64,000 bases of DNA, taken from the NCBI RefSeq assembly GCF_014356525.2, contig NC_052516.1, positions 20,230,257 through 20,294,256 of the forward strand, given 5' to 3'. The notes under the pieces are model-generated. The model made no database searches. It was not told where the DNA came from and was given only the letters and a program-made list of their open reading frames with translations. Below, in pieces: positions 24,801 to 30,341 of the stretch (position 1 is the first letter of the stretch; each line of letters begins with the position of its first letter). The DNA is from Nilaparvata lugens. Its lineage: Eukaryota; Arthropoda; Insecta; Hemiptera; Delphacidae. A program made the position numbers and the translations under genes.

Positions 24801-27543
24801 ACAGATTGGGGGTAGAATGTTGAGTCCGACAAACGAAGTGGTTTATCTGGGTCAAAGCTTCTCATTTGCAACGAGGGAACAAAATGAAGTGAAGAGAAGA
24901 TGCAACATAGCATGGAAGAAGTATTGGGCTTTGAAGTGTATTATGAAAAATAAAGAGCTCAATATTTCAACAAAGGCCAAAGTGATAAAATCATGTATAA
25001 TGCCAGCACTTATATATGGAGCACAGACCTGGGCTTGTAAGAAAACGTCGCTGAAAAAGGTTCAAGTCACTCAAACAGCAATGGAAAGAAGCATCTTGAA
25101 TATAAAAAGACAACAAAGAATCAGGAACTCTTTTATAAGAAGTATAACAAACCTTGAGGATGTGACAAAAACAGTGAAGTTGCTGAAATGGAAATGGGCT
25201 GGCCACATCGCAAGATTAGAAGACGACAGATGGACGAGAAAAGTCACCAGTTGGGAGCCAACGTGGAAAACAAGAAGAGTAGGTCGACAGAAAGCCAGAT
25301 GGAAGGATGATATCGTAAAGACTGCAGGTATAAACTGGATGGAGACGGCGAAAAACAGGCAGAGATGGAAAAACCTGGGGGAGGCCTATGCCCGCTAGTG
25401 GGCCTAGTTTCCAGAGAAATTATCAAATTTATGTATTGGAAAAGGAAATTATTGTTTTATTGTATTCTTCTTTATATTATAATATTCTTTCGATTTCATT
25501 AAATTTCATAAACTATCATTTTTCATTTTGCTCGAGGAAGGAAAAAATACTCCTGTATAACAGGAGTAAAAACTAAATTTGTACGACTGTACGGACTCTA
25601 TTTCATTTGAAGATTTATATATGTATTCATATATATAAAAAAAGAAGAATTTCTCTAGTGTATTGAAAACTGAAGATGAATGGTTTGTAATAGATTGTAA
25701 ATTGTTTTTCTAATGATGTATTGAAAAATGTTGTCTGGAGACTAAATAAAGGCTTTATTTATTTATTTATATTTTCAGATTGCGATTTGGTTTAGAAATT
25801 GAAATGGACATAACCTATGAATAGTATTTGGGCAATTTGAAACTAAATTAGGAAATTGAAGAAGTTTTGTGCGATTGCCTGTTTTTCTTTTCCGACCATT
25901 GTATTGTTGTGCTAACCTAATAAAAAAATAATAAGAAACATTGCATGTGCTTTGCCTCCAAAAATTCCCTTATCACATACATTAAAATTATATAAACCAC
26001 TTTGATCATGCTTATAACTCAAGTGGCAATTATTGCTTATCCAGTTCTCAGTTCCCAGATTGGCTATTTGTGAAAATGACTTATTATTCTGGGCTTAGAT
26101 TCTTGAAATGTAAGACTTGGTACTGACTTACGCACCTCGTATCTTACAAACGTTCTTCAAACAAGGATTTGCCAAGCCTGTATGGGGCTCACGAACAGAG
26201 CGCAAGCAGCACGTTTGCTGTTTTTAACAGACAGGGATGATAATAACTACTTTATATAAATATTAAATAACCATAATAATTAAGGTACCTGAAACTGTGA
26301 GTCGCAATTCAACGCAGCCAGTTCGATAGTAGTCTGCGCGTCTTCCAAGGATTTATGATGCGCATGAGCGGTAGCGTCCTCCTGGAATATGCGCAAAAGA
26401 GTGTTCTGCGCATCTGCACTGCTATCCACAAAAATGGAGAATTGCTCCAGTTTGAAACAACAGTCGAGACACACATATTTTGGTAGTGAGTCTGTCTGGT
26501 AGATCTACAAAAAAATTGATCGATGATAATTTAAATATGTGCTCTGATATTTCATGAAGAAACTAAAAATATAATCATATTCACGATAATAATCTGCATC
26601 AGGCCTATCTCATTGAATATTGAAGTAAAGTCATTCAAGTTGAGTTTAATTTTTTTGAACATAACACAGTTGATCGACTGTAGAAACGCCAAAGTAATGG
26701 TTAAACTCCAAGGGTTTCATGAGGTGGAATTACTTTATAAGCTCAACTGACGTGGGATCATACATTCCACTAAATGGGGTCCAAGTGGGGTCAACTGAAG
26801 TGGGATCATACTTATTCATATACATGTAACTGATTATTATAAAAAACATTGACAATTTTCATACAATCTAATATTATTCCAAAAAATAATGCAAACAATA
26901 TGCATTAATAATTTGTAACCATGCAACATTTAACATTCTTATTACATTTCTGTAAAAGCAAAAAAAAAAAAAAAACAAGAAGATACAAAGAATATAATAT
27001 AAAACCCTTCAACACTTATACAGTTATTAATTCTCAAAAGAAAAAGTAGCTCTAACTTACTAAGCTTTCCAACTATAATATGGACATTCATTACTAAGCC
27101 AGTCCTTGGTCCTTTTTTGGATAGGCCAATGTTGGAGTTGACTCCTTTAGATTAAGAAAAGTAATGACCAAATTATTCCCATTTGGAGTAACAACCAGTC
27201 AGAATAACTAAATAAAATAAGCAACCAAATGAAGAGTATAAAATTAAGTAAGGTTATGATAGGTTGCCAAGTAAAAAGTAGGGAAACTCATAACTTTATC
27301 TGCTTACAGTGACTTTGTATAGCTTTATTGATCGGTACTTAAAAGAATGATGTGAAAATAAACAAGCTTTTATGCAAATAGATTGAGTAAAAACTTTTTG
27401 CCGGATCAATAAAAACTCACCTCAAAATGTAAACATTTGATTATTTTGGTTTTAATGCACAACTTATGACCTTCTTCATCATAGATACCGACAAGTTTAT
27501 CCTTTTTTAACGCACACAAACGACAAAAAAGAACATCTGCCAT
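651..27543 (-). CDS. ZAD-type C2H2 zinc-finger protein, six exons, 3' end beyond the window
   Basis: Six exons with GT-AG borders and matching phases join into one frame: 27543-27421, 26504-26289, 17720-17426, 8081-7747, 2476-2325, 848-651. The product starts MADVLFCRLC and has a ZAD (zinc-finger-associated) domain over residues 1 to about 90, with cysteine pairs CRLC and CLDC. Next come a linker, a Glu/Asp-rich stretch, a Gln-rich stretch, and at least four complete C2H2 fingers plus the start of a fifth; about 439 residues are visible. ZAD domains mediate dimerisation in insect transcription factors, and C2H2 arrays bind DNA, so this is probably a nuclear DNA-binding regulator. The introns are long (up to about 9 kb) and full of transposons. 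No specific orthologue is recognised. Splice joins are inferred from sequence only. Confidence 0.88.
859..2324. other. Intron 5 of the ZAD zinc-finger gene
   Basis: AT-rich DNA without coding signal. It holds a run of about 22 A at 976-997 and, near 1155-1250, a degraded copy of the dispersed repeat whose 3' ends contain an AATTCGG…CTGTTG segment followed by an AATAAATGAATGAATAA tail. A near-perfect 22-bp palindrome (AATGAATGAG and its complement) lies at about 1660-1682. Nothing else is supported. Confidence 0.5.
2325..2476 (-). CDS. ZAD zinc-finger gene, exon 5 (fingers 1 and 2)
   Basis: This 152-nt exon has a TTCTGTTGCAG acceptor and a GTGAGT donor. It starts in phase 0 with ELASLEALREHHAVVH, giving the two histidines of finger 1 (C-x2-C-x12-H-x4-H after joining exon 4). 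It continues with a full finger 2: CTQC, twelve residues, HIKRH. Two bases left at the end form Asn with the first base of exon 6. Confidence 0.88.
2590..2670 (+). repeat. Probable dispersed repeat 3' end in intron 4
   Basis: The segment with AACCGAAACCGGTCTTTC followed by TATCAATAAATCAGAG has the layout of a retroelement 3' end (short hairpin, then an AATAAA-like tail). I recognise no coding remains. The call rests on layout only. Confidence 0.3.
3340..6300. repeat. Unclassified GC-richer repetitive block inside intron 4
   Basis: From about 3340 the sequence becomes more GC-rich and loses the AT-rich intron texture until about 6300. It contains internal direct repeats: two units of about 185-195 bp (5393-5575 and 5576-5769), two units of about 85 bp (around 4655-4745 and 4750-4830), and a degenerate TATAGGGT-like run near 3825-3895. 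Near the right end a short hairpin, GACGG-(8 nt)-CCGTC, precedes the MITE at 6336. There is no recognisable protein domain. It could be a non-autonomous LTR element, a Helitron derivative or a satellite; the family is unknown. Confidence 0.45.
5393..5769. repeat. Two tandem ~190-bp units
   Basis: The segment beginning CACCGAACAACTGCCCTAAA at 5393 is repeated from 5576 with a few small insertions. A third start (CACCGAACAACTGC) at 5770 diverges immediately. Each unit ends in AACGCAGCCGTACACAAACC. The repeat lies inside the unclassified block. Confidence 0.85.
6336..7691. mobile_element. MITE with CTATAGTG-type inverted ends, carrying a hAT insertion
   Basis: The left end CTATAGTGAGGTCCACGTTA and the right end TAACGTGGACCACACTATAG are inverted copies over roughly 25 bp, and an AATGGCAGTG block is shared just inside. 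After removing the hAT insertion (6429-7405 with one target copy) the element is about 380 bp, with no coding capacity. The right-hand portion (AGCGCTATCTGCTTTGT and flanks) recurs near 34.1 kb, and weaker copies occur near 43.4 and 48.6 kb. Confidence 0.8.
6429..7397 (-). mobile_element. hAT transposon fragment with 8-bp target duplication
   Basis: The ends are CAGTGGTCGCCAAAC and its inverted copy, matching the CAGTGG-type ends of hAT elements. An 8-bp target duplication CTATAGAC flanks it at 6421-6428 and 7398-7405. On the minus strand, remnants of a hAT transposase of the GTF2IRD2/ZBED-like type remain: LSSTYLCKSSFSSMEFIKNR at about 6690-6760 (the C-terminal dimerisation region), and further upstream broken frames with FSKELEMWEKNVVQFEYKNF. 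Stops and deletions make it non-functional. Confidence 0.85.
7747..8081 (-). CDS. ZAD zinc-finger gene, exon 4 (Gln-rich region and start of finger 1)
   Basis: This 335-nt exon follows a TTTTTGCAG acceptor. Two bases complete a codon, then come 111 codons from SNKRKKHTPVKC to MTLRCTECPD, ended by a GTTAGT donor. The middle is Gln-rich (NQQQQLILQQHLQHQQL and ESQQQQQALEKQQQ). The basic NKRKKH near its start could be a nuclear localisation signal. The final CTEC is the cysteine pair of the first C2H2 finger, whose histidines lie in exon 5. The acceptor and first coding bases are duplicated 65 bases upstream (see findings). Confidence 0.85.
8065..8160 (-). promoter_or_regulatory. Duplicated splice acceptor ahead of exon 4
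   Basis: On the minus strand a block of about 30 bases containing AATATTTTTGCAG and the first coding bases TGTCAAACAAACGAAA occurs twice, with AG at 8148-8147 and at 8083-8082. Only the inner copy leads into the long open frame of exon 4. Use of the outer one adds 65 bases, which shift phase and meet a TAA within about 18 codons. Confidence 0.75.
8263..8860. mobile_element. Large foldback (palindromic) element
   Basis: The left end AAGGCTTTTCGGTACACTTT is matched in inverse at 8841-8860, and the homology continues inward, including CAGATCATAAACGGTTT and its complement near 8440 and 8680. Both halves of the ~598-bp element can therefore pair. The centre is about 60-100 bp of unpaired AT-rich sequence. 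There are no coding remains, so it is a foldback MITE. It lies in intron 3 of the zinc-finger gene. Confidence 0.8.
9303..9404. mobile_element. Short MITE, ~102 bp
   Basis: The ends CTATAGTCAGATTCACTTTA and TTCAAAGTGAATCTCACTATAG are inverted copies with few mismatches; the centre contains a GAC trinucleotide run. Related half-copies with GATTCACTTCAAAC occur near 33.85, 53.89 and 57.54 kb. Confidence 0.75.
10085..10581 (-). mobile_element. 3' half of a CR1/Jockey-like non-LTR fragment split by the Bel/Pao element
   Basis: On the minus strand the frame gives GLIIPPRSYCSLSQKSFIFL, then GPKFFNSLPVEIRNS and SYKSKLHLWL, the end of a non-LTR reverse transcriptase C-terminal region. The 3' tail is near 10085-10125 (AATAAAACTTGATTTGATTT on the minus strand). 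The protein continues exactly on the far side of the Bel/Pao insertion at 17084, so this was one fragment before the insertion. Confidence 0.8.
10582..12169 (+). repeat. 5' LTR of the Bel/Pao element (interrupted)
   Basis: The LTR is in two parts, 10582-10735 (TGTTCGGACG…AAAGTGA) and 11931-12169 (TCTATTGATT…AATAAACA), 393 bp in total. Both align end to end with the 3' LTR. A run GAATAAACA closes it. The interruption at 10736-11930 is a non-LTR element. Confidence 0.92.
10736..11930 (+). mobile_element. 5'-truncated CR1/Jockey-like non-LTR retrotransposon in the 5' LTR
   Basis: The insertion encodes the end of a reverse transcriptase in broken frames: EIKYLGTIVDNKFKWDKHIN (YLG and thumb), then YVIIIWGATNFTHVEPLYKL and LQKRILKIIGFKENQF. 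It ends in a simple tail of ATTTGA repeats after an AATAAATAAA signal at 11900-11930. The LTR resumes exactly at 11931. A target duplication is at most 3 bp (TGA) or masked by the tail. Confidence 0.88.
12171..12188 (+). other. Candidate primer-binding site of the Bel/Pao element
   Basis: Two bases after the 5' LTR end the sequence TGGTCCAACCGTCCGGGA begins with TGG, the complement of a tRNA CCA end. The tRNA was not identified. Confidence 0.5.
12816..13046 (+). pseudogene. Bel/Pao gag N-terminal frame
   Basis: This 76-residue frame begins MGVIEDLTFQRDALIRKIKR and ends in KMQSYYNKQNPRLETI. It is a short helical, charged segment like the start of Pao gag proteins (F-x-R-x-x-L-I-x-K-I). The following frame (NVDEIYFNIKAILESLP) is open from about 13053 in another phase, so one frameshift separates this piece from the long gag-pol frame. 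It was probably a single ORF originally. Confidence 0.75.
13118..16126 (+). CDS. Bel/Pao gag-pol polyprotein (internally deleted)
   Basis: This is a 1002-residue open frame; the phase is open from about 13053, and no ATG is visible at its start. Domains in order: a DUF1759 gag-like region (LPKLPLMTFDGDLKIWSQFK near residue 25), two CCHC knuckles (CIECNNSHELENC near 245 and CICCLLAGHFIRDC near 280), and an aspartic protease region (LLDSASTESFI near 383). Then come ILLGAEYF, and the C-terminal part of a reverse transcriptase with FSTYMDDIV near 745, followed by LAQIFDPLGYLTPF. An RNase H-like tail has STECNPADCASRGL. The segment that should hold the reverse transcriptase N-terminal motifs is missing, and the integrase core is absent. 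The product would not be active alone; it is probably a deletion derivative. Confidence 0.88.
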   Translation: MNISSSNVASSPTTGNISSVALPKLPLMTFDGDLKIWSQFKDLFEATVHNNGQIADIQKHMYLRSVLRGDALSVISVVPLTSDHYAEAWKLLLNRYNDSYKLTDAYLQAIFDMPAVNKQPDSLRKFITHLAEYIAALKPIGHAVNDWSIPLLFVLRKKLTEELREKWQRLLRNGTVSDLKNFQIFLNDEAVILEATKSTDLLGSSTSSEASSRKQFGKSKPTMGNYKASAMIVKSKSDELKCIECNNSHELENCEVFLNLKPSDRLKRVKEWKLCICCLLAGHFIRDCRRRKPCSHCNSRHHSLLHLEPRQPPVENTNTLAGNKQMSRVDVHDVADQSHQTFVTDSAKKVFSNVNSSLVLLPTVKLGVRGNQGNYHKVKVLLDSASTESFITRRCMKKLGLVVQKTHSLPIYGLSDTKLEVTDEITNCEFEIPNSPSLKITASGVNKIAATNQIKNAYWAHIEGLELADSEFFLSEEVDILLGAEYFPFILTGRKVIGPAGTPSALETVWGYCLMGKVSEESSTISNNLCMYSNANSEELVKRFWVVEEPPRTKKLLESEMACEEIYKSTVCRLNTGRYIVELPSKETNTREISGYLEGKTNVGENVSMIREEELGDNLEEVPGKQGIAFNSYLPINGNLGKELKVIHSPHEIKPMGRPIPKKEIGEDVFEREKRNLEELDDDRQDNVEIKWTKSEKGEEMKEYTLTTMSYGVSSSPFLAICTTHQFIEDEEKMFPAASEALRFSTYMDDIVTSVSSMEATKQLQLTELLSKGKFELLKWASNHSTILSNLPPEHCAIDAKDFTLESDKTIKILGFQSNPIGYYLFYRVKVPSSLATKRNVLSTLAQIFDPLGYLTPFMLTFKSIIQYLWQSGCDWDDIASVEVVKKWELCVVVLVARLLHEVQEVLSKIINIDYIAAWTYSTVAVSWIRSSPHRWARFVANRVSQVQEHLSTEQFRYVSTECNPADCASRGLLLNELIGNSPWWNGSDWLDKPLECWPQKT
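16140..16319 (+). pseudogene. Bel/Pao C-terminal DUF5641-like remnant
   Basis: After the stop of the long frame, a further frame reads GRMALLKESNLLPLHWRLGR, then ITKIFPGQDGVVRVVEV and RAVNRVCLLPIDED before TAG at 16317-16319. This matches the pattern of the C-terminal DUF5641 domain that follows integrase in Pao elements (P-x-x-W-x-x-G-R-I; D-G-x-V-R-V-V). The intervening integrase is deleted. Confidence 0.75.
16368..16501 (+). repeat. 41-bp tandem repeat, about 3.3 copies
   Basis: Units start at 16368, 16409 and 16450, with a partial fourth at 16491. Each contains TTACATGTGGGAAAGGTTCC. The repeat lies between the pol remnant and the 3' LTR. Confidence 0.92.
16692..17083 (+). repeat. 3' LTR of the Bel/Pao element
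   Basis: This 392-bp copy runs from TGTTCGGACG to AATAAACA. The first 154 bp are identical to the 5' LTR. The remainder differs at GTATCATC versus GTGTCATC, GAACC versus GAGCC, and one C in a CCC run. A purine-rich tract (AGGTGGGCGGAA) sits immediately before it, as expected for plus-strand priming. Confidence 0.92.
17084..17292 (-). mobile_element. 5' half of the split non-LTR fragment
   Basis: The minus-strand frame reads RRAHSYPLFRESSILPLRHL, then HVFKVLSMFFRLSGNRG and SRGNTRG. It joins in frame with GLIIPPRS at 10581 once the Bel/Pao element and one copy of AACCC are removed. The copy is 5'-truncated near 17292. Confidence 0.8.
17426..17720 (-). CDS. ZAD zinc-finger gene, exon 3 (acidic linker)
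   Basis: This 295-nt exon runs from a TATTATTTCAG acceptor to a GTAAGT donor. It starts in phase 0 (VVKDYGNSQEMQQV) and ends one base into a codon. It encodes a low-complexity linker with a long Glu/Asp run (EEDDDYEDVEEEEEED) and continues to QKDGDG. Acidic linkers between ZAD and fingers are common in this family. The single base A left at the end combines with TG of exon 4 to form a Met codon. Confidence 0.82.
18006..18250 (-). mobile_element. Probable non-LTR reverse transcriptase tail
   Basis: The minus-strand frame contains FIYIVSKTFNDSPDN and KRNLKIWLNN, resembling the last residues of CR1/Jockey-like reverse transcriptases. An AAAT-type microsatellite (18240-18285) adjoins it. Short and degraded. 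Confidence 0.4.
18540..18800 (+). mobile_element. mariner/Tc1-type transposase C-terminal fragment
   Basis: The frame reads PDLNPCNFFLCEFLESLVNV, then TNIREEIANITPAMPGEV and NWFTQCVENGGRQ, followed by LIFKT after a stop. This is the usual end of mariner-like transposases common in insects: P-D-L-x-P-x-D-F-F-L, then a helix, then C-x-x-N-G-G-H. The final catalytic Asp expected in the PxDFF motif reads Asn-Pro-Cys-Asn here. There are no inverted ends in view, so it is a relic. Confidence 0.75.
20248..20765 (+). pseudogene. Retrotransposon ORF1 (coiled coil plus RRM-like), frameshifted
   Basis: The first part (20248-20457) begins MESKDLVSMLDRFKADLKQE and is a charged heptad-like helix with LKEQKEKMSRLEKR. 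After a small indel near 20440 the protein resumes as ERNIVVHGLKND, DFVRRIGKNEDNTARPIVLA and VSEDYPEDVQQIRKSL, an RRM-like ORF1 core. A TAA at about 20763 is followed by GKYAVIKYDKLVVMEYKK in the same frame, so the stop is probably a mutation. ORF1 proteins of this kind bind RNA. Confidence 0.75.
21027..21866 (+). pseudogene. Retrotransposon ORF2, apurinic-like endonuclease domain
   Basis: This 279-residue open frame carries the motifs of an APE-type endonuclease: IGTLNVRTL near residue 47, MDILGLAEVRR near 70 (acidic residue E), IYQVYAPT near 147, TIILGDFNAQVG near 183 (D-x-N), EIDYVLTAY near 258, and FFTDH at the end. A TGA replaces the codon after TDH; reading through gives LITIILSKEWNSLRPRRTWN, so it is a decayed ORF2. 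The enzyme would nick target DNA for reverse transcription. Confidence 0.85.
22034..23011 (+). pseudogene. Retrotransposon ORF2, first part of the reverse transcriptase
   Basis: A linker frame (22034-22330) is followed, after a stop, by a frame from 22327. It contains VMDCIKSLKRNKMSGNDKIT, IPHQWKSADMILLYKKGD, NNFRPISITSSIGKLFMRLL and LYLAFVDYRKAFDSI. The last is motif A, with F-V-D-Y and the first catalytic Asp. The frame is cut at 23011 (ILEHY) by the nested element and resumes at 24467. Confidence 0.85.
23012..24466 (+). mobile_element. 5'-truncated CR1/Jockey-like non-LTR element nested in the RTE-like element
   Basis: The insertion begins in a reverse transcriptase thumb: SRVLYLLGRLKEYVPQHYLK, MTYFAFFQGTFAYGLSLWG, then ILLLQKKALRIVGNADYLE. 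The tail resumes at 23975 with SFLRRENFHQHNTRYRQCIE and VISIKIFNKLPFFVREISV. Its 3' end is AATAAAAATCTATTCTATTC, a TCTAT-type simple tail. CTATT is present on both sides (23007-23011 and 24462-24466), a possible 5-bp target duplication, although it could belong to the tail. Sequence from about 23280 to 23960 does not fit the protein and may be a further insertion. Confidence 0.82.
24467..25401 (+). pseudogene. Retrotransposon ORF2, second part of the reverse transcriptase
   Basis: The frame resumes with YENSTARVILEKPGNYFNLE, then VKQGDPASPILFN (motif B), LRFADDIVVIAK (motif C; the two Asp), VVYLGQSFSF, IKSCIMPALIYGAQTWACKK, and a C-terminal tail KWKWAGHIARLEDDRWTRK … VGRQKARWKDDIVKTAG … WKNLGEAYAR. 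This tail is typical of the endonuclease-reverse transcriptase proteins of RTE-like elements in insects. Confidence 0.88.
25766..26288. other. Remainder of intron 2
   Basis: AT-rich intronic sequence between the retrotransposon tail and the exon 2 donor. I see no coding or repeat structure that I can name. Confidence 0.5.
26289..26504 (-). CDS. ZAD zinc-finger gene, exon 2 (rest of the ZAD domain)
   Basis: This 216-nt exon (72 codons, phase 0 at both ends) has a TTTTTTTGTAG acceptor and a GTACCT donor. It begins IYQTDSLPKYVCLDCCFKLE, the second half of a ZAD domain: the LP plus C-x2-C block and the alpha helix with SSADAQNTLL. Joined to exon 1 it completes the two zinc-binding cysteine pairs. 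The end of the exon leaves the domain (…NCDSQFQ). Confidence 0.88.
26505..27420. other. Intron 1 of the ZAD zinc-finger gene
   Basis: AT-rich, with a poly-A run near 26960-26976. A small direct repeat GGGTCAACTGAAGTGGGATC / CTCAACTGACGTGGGATCAT occurs around 26740-26815. No gene is visible. Confidence 0.5.
27421..27543 (-). CDS. ZAD zinc-finger gene, exon 1 (start codon)
   Basis: This 123-nt exon holds 41 whole codons, from ATG at 27543-27541 to a GTGAGT donor at 27420. It encodes MADVLFCRLCALKKDK, the first cysteine pair of a ZAD domain, then a short beta/alpha stretch ending IKCLHFE. The ATG is the first codon of the domain, and no acceptor is needed upstream, so it is taken as the start. 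Phase 0 matches exon 2. Confidence 0.88.
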
Positions 27544-27680
27544 ATTAAAAATTATTTGAAAAATTTCTCAAGAAAATCTGAATCATTTCATTGTTTACAA
27601 AACATCACTTTCTTGGAATTTACTTCAGCTACAGTAACCAGCAAAATTTTGCTCCGGGAGAACAGTCACAATATTGCATA
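27544..27680. promoter_or_regulatory. Short interval upstream of the zinc-finger gene; possible divergent promoter
   Basis: Only 137 bp separate the minus-strand ATG of the zinc-finger gene from a plus-strand ATG in a favourable context (ATAATGGCG). No TATA box is evident. If the plus-strand ORF is real, this is a bidirectional promoter; otherwise it is the 5' region of the zinc-finger gene alone. Confidence 0.35.
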
Positions 27681-27815
27681 ATGGCGGCTGATCCTTTTGT
27701 AAAAGAATACAAAGCTGCTCAATTAGTATATAAAAGCCTTATAACAAGAAATTTGGAACAATTGACAGTGGAAAAAATATTTTCATTTTTTTCATATAGA
27801 ATTATATTAAATTAA
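27681..27815 (+). CDS. Candidate small ORF or first exon, unknown product
   Basis: From an ATG in good context the frame reads MAADPFVKEYKAAQLVYKSL, then ITRNLEQLTVEKIF before running into AT-rich sequence and stopping after 44 codons. The composition of the first 32 codons looks protein-like (charged, helical). The frame is also open further upstream to 27591. A possible further exon (ESYELIYRRECTQNHDGRQN, about 27845-27960) follows a TTCAACAG acceptor but does not join in phase with any donor that I can find. I do not recognise a family. It may be the first exon of a plus-strand gene or a chance ORF. Confidence 0.25.
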   Translation: MAADPFVKEYKAAQLVYKSLITRNLEQLTVEKIFSFFSYRIILN

Positions 27816-28277
27816 TTCATATTATTTAATTTTTATTCAACAGTAGAAAGTTATGAATTGATTTACAGAAGAGAGTGTACGCAAAATCATGATGGACGTC
27901 AAAATCATATGATTTTCAGCAACAGGCAGGATGCAGCATGTCATAACCTATATTTTATTTAATTTCAATAGAATGATTCCATTTTTCTATTAGAACTATA
28001 ATATTCTACAAAGAAAGGAATTCCTTTGATGTGATTAGCTTCCAGTATGAGGAAATGGAATTTTTCAACTGTCTTCCTCAATCAAGATTAGATAATAGCT
28101 TGTGTTGACATAGTCACCCTCCTAAAGCCTTGGCCAGACGACAAATCCTTGTTGACGAAATGGACCGGTTTATACGAGGGGTGAGTGCCGAAATATTAAG
28201 CTTTCTCTTTTCATAGTTCCTTTAGGTGTTTTTAAAACTAACACGAAAATAGAATTAGCCGTAAATATACTGCACTC

Positions 28278-28327
28278 TATAAATAAGAGACAAGCTTTCA
28301 ATGGATTTTGTTAGTTGGATTCCTAAG
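28278..28327 (+). promoter_or_regulatory. TATA box and probable non-coding exon 1 of the C-type lectin gene
   Basis: TATAAATA at 28278-28285 is followed about 30 bp downstream by TTAGTTGG and then a strong donor AAG|GTAAGT (28327/28328). The first coding exon at 30342 has an acceptor (TTCCAGCAG) immediately before its ATG, so an upstream non-coding exon is required, and this one fits. An ATG at 28301 would open a short upstream frame. The link to the lectin gene is inference. Confidence 0.45.
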
Positions 28328-28999
28328 GTAAGTAGATACTGATCACAGTTCTCACTGTATTCTTACTTTACTATTGTGCTTTTAGAAGTTTTAGATTATT
28401 TTAAGATAAGGGTTCATTGGTTTTTAATCAGTTATAGATCAATATTTATTGTTGAACTTGTCATTGATAGACATAGTTATGATTCATTGGCCTCCGTTAG
28501 ACCTACCGGTAGTTGAATACAGATTATCATTTGTGTTGAAAATCTCTTGTTAATTGTTTTTTCTTGATGTTATTGTGGAGTGTTGTGATTAGTGCAGTGT
28601 TTTGATCCAAAAAATGTTTTATTTGAATTGAATTTAATTCTAGTAATTTACGTATTCAAGTGATAGATATTTTGTTTTATGTTTGCTGAGAGTGATACCT
28701 ATATAATCTATAGGCTTGTGCGTGGGTATATTGGGTAAGATAGTTTAACCATAGAGTAAATATAGCAAAAGAGAAACATAGAAACTTGTGCTATCTTTTC
28801 TCTATAGTAGTCCTCTATATCTCATTTTTCAAACAAGAATTTTATTGATATTGTAGCCTACAGTAGGCTACATTTTTTACATTTAAAGATTTCTTCCTTA
28901 TACAATGTTCTCCAGTTGTTTTATATATGTTTTCTGTTGTATTGTTAATAGTAGTATCGTAACTCAGGTCACTCGATAACACTAGAATCAAGCTAATCT

Positions 29000-29290
29000 A
29001 CTTGGGTCATTTGAATTAAGAATCAAGAATTTTATTGGCCATAAAACAACATTACAAAAATGTAAGCAATAGGATTCGTCAATAATGAGTAAAATATCGC
29101 AAGTTCGACTATAAACACGAACAAATTTACACATACACATTGAAATATTTCAGGTACTCATTAACAGAATAGAAAGCTAATAGAATTAAGTTTGAAATGT
29201 ATTGTACAACAATTATAGAGAAATCTCTCTTTGAGTGGACATGGTCAAAAAATTAATCAATTAAAAATTATTTCAATAAAATTGAAGTCT
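29000..29290 (-). mobile_element. 3' end of a non-LTR retrotransposon, minus orientation
   Basis: From 29010 the sequence ATCAAGAATTTTATTGGCCA is a reversed 3' tail (AATAAAATTCTTGATTC on the minus strand), followed by low-complexity 3' UTR-like DNA. Similar reversed tails start near 30990 and 32700. There is no protein. Confidence 0.4.
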
Positions 29291-30341
29291 AACATCAATT
29301 ATTGAATTTATTTTTGTGCAATTTAGAGCAAGTTTATCTACGCTAATAGAAAAATTTTCTGAAGGTCACATCTTTCAACAGTGTTATTCCAGTTCATATC
29401 CTCTTCTTAATCACTTATTCATTTTGTAATGCGTTAACAGTTGGTTAAATCTTGTTTTTATTTTAAACCCATTAACCTTGAAAGGTTAATAGTTGATTTA
29501 GTCATCCTCATTAAGATGATGTCTGATCTTTATTTTGAGAGTCTTAATGACAATTAATTCCATCATAATATTAAACCTGTTCAAAACATGTACATTCAGG
29601 TATGACTGAAACTTTCCATAAATGCTAATTGATTATAAATACAAGCCATCCTTATTTCAATGTTCACTTGCAGCTCACTACACCCTCAATGACATTCCAC
29701 CACTAAAGTTCGTTGGTATTAATTCTTTGTTTTCTCAATTTATCAGGTTGTCTATTTAATTGGTAAAATTGGTTTTTGATTAAATTTCTGCTGTATCATA
29801 TTTAGTATCCTGAAATATTAATCCTTATTCTAAACTTCTGTATTCTAAATTCCCATTCAGTCTAAATTTATTTTTCTAGTTTACAGTTGAATTTTTTTTT
29901 AATAATAAAGCTCTGATTTTAAATCTCTAAATTCCTATTCAACTTAGTCTGAATATGTTTACAATTTTGTCTCAAGTTTATAATGCTGTATCCTATTTAG
30001 TACCCTGAAATTTTAATCCTTGATTCTAAAAACTTCTCTATCCTGAATTTCCATTTAGTTCTAAAAATTGGAATTTCAATTCAAGAATGCTGATTAATAT
30101 TTTGATACGGTATTCAAAAAAATATCGAACAGTATGGAGGATTTCAGAAAGAGAGTTTAACAGTTATTTAAACGTTCCAAGTTTTTAAAATACAGTTTTT
30201 ATTCTTGAAAAATAATGTTGTTCCTCGAACCTTTTTTGTCTGTCAATCTGTATAGTTTCATTAGCCAATGCTTGATTTTCGTTACTGTTTTATCTTTTCT
30301 TTGATTAAAATGTGTTTATAATTTTTTTCAATTCCAGCAGG

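Larger units (their letters stand above)
19640..25765 (+). mobile_element. RTE-like non-LTR retrotransposon, nearly full length, decayed and interrupted
   Basis: The element has a GC-richer 5' region (from about 19640), an ORF1 (20248-20765), an endonuclease (21027-21866), a reverse transcriptase (22034-23011 and 24467-25401) and a 3' UTR ending in an AATAAA signal and TTTA repeats near 25750-25765. Frameshifts and stops occur in ORF1, after the endonuclease and near 22320. A second retrotransposon sits at 23012-24466. The element lies in intron 2 of the zinc-finger gene, in the opposite orientation to the gene. Confidence 0.88.

Noticed and set aside
27842..27960. Second exon of the small plus-strand ORF
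   Set aside because: The acceptor looks fair and the frame is open for 38 codons, but no donor upstream gives a matching phase.
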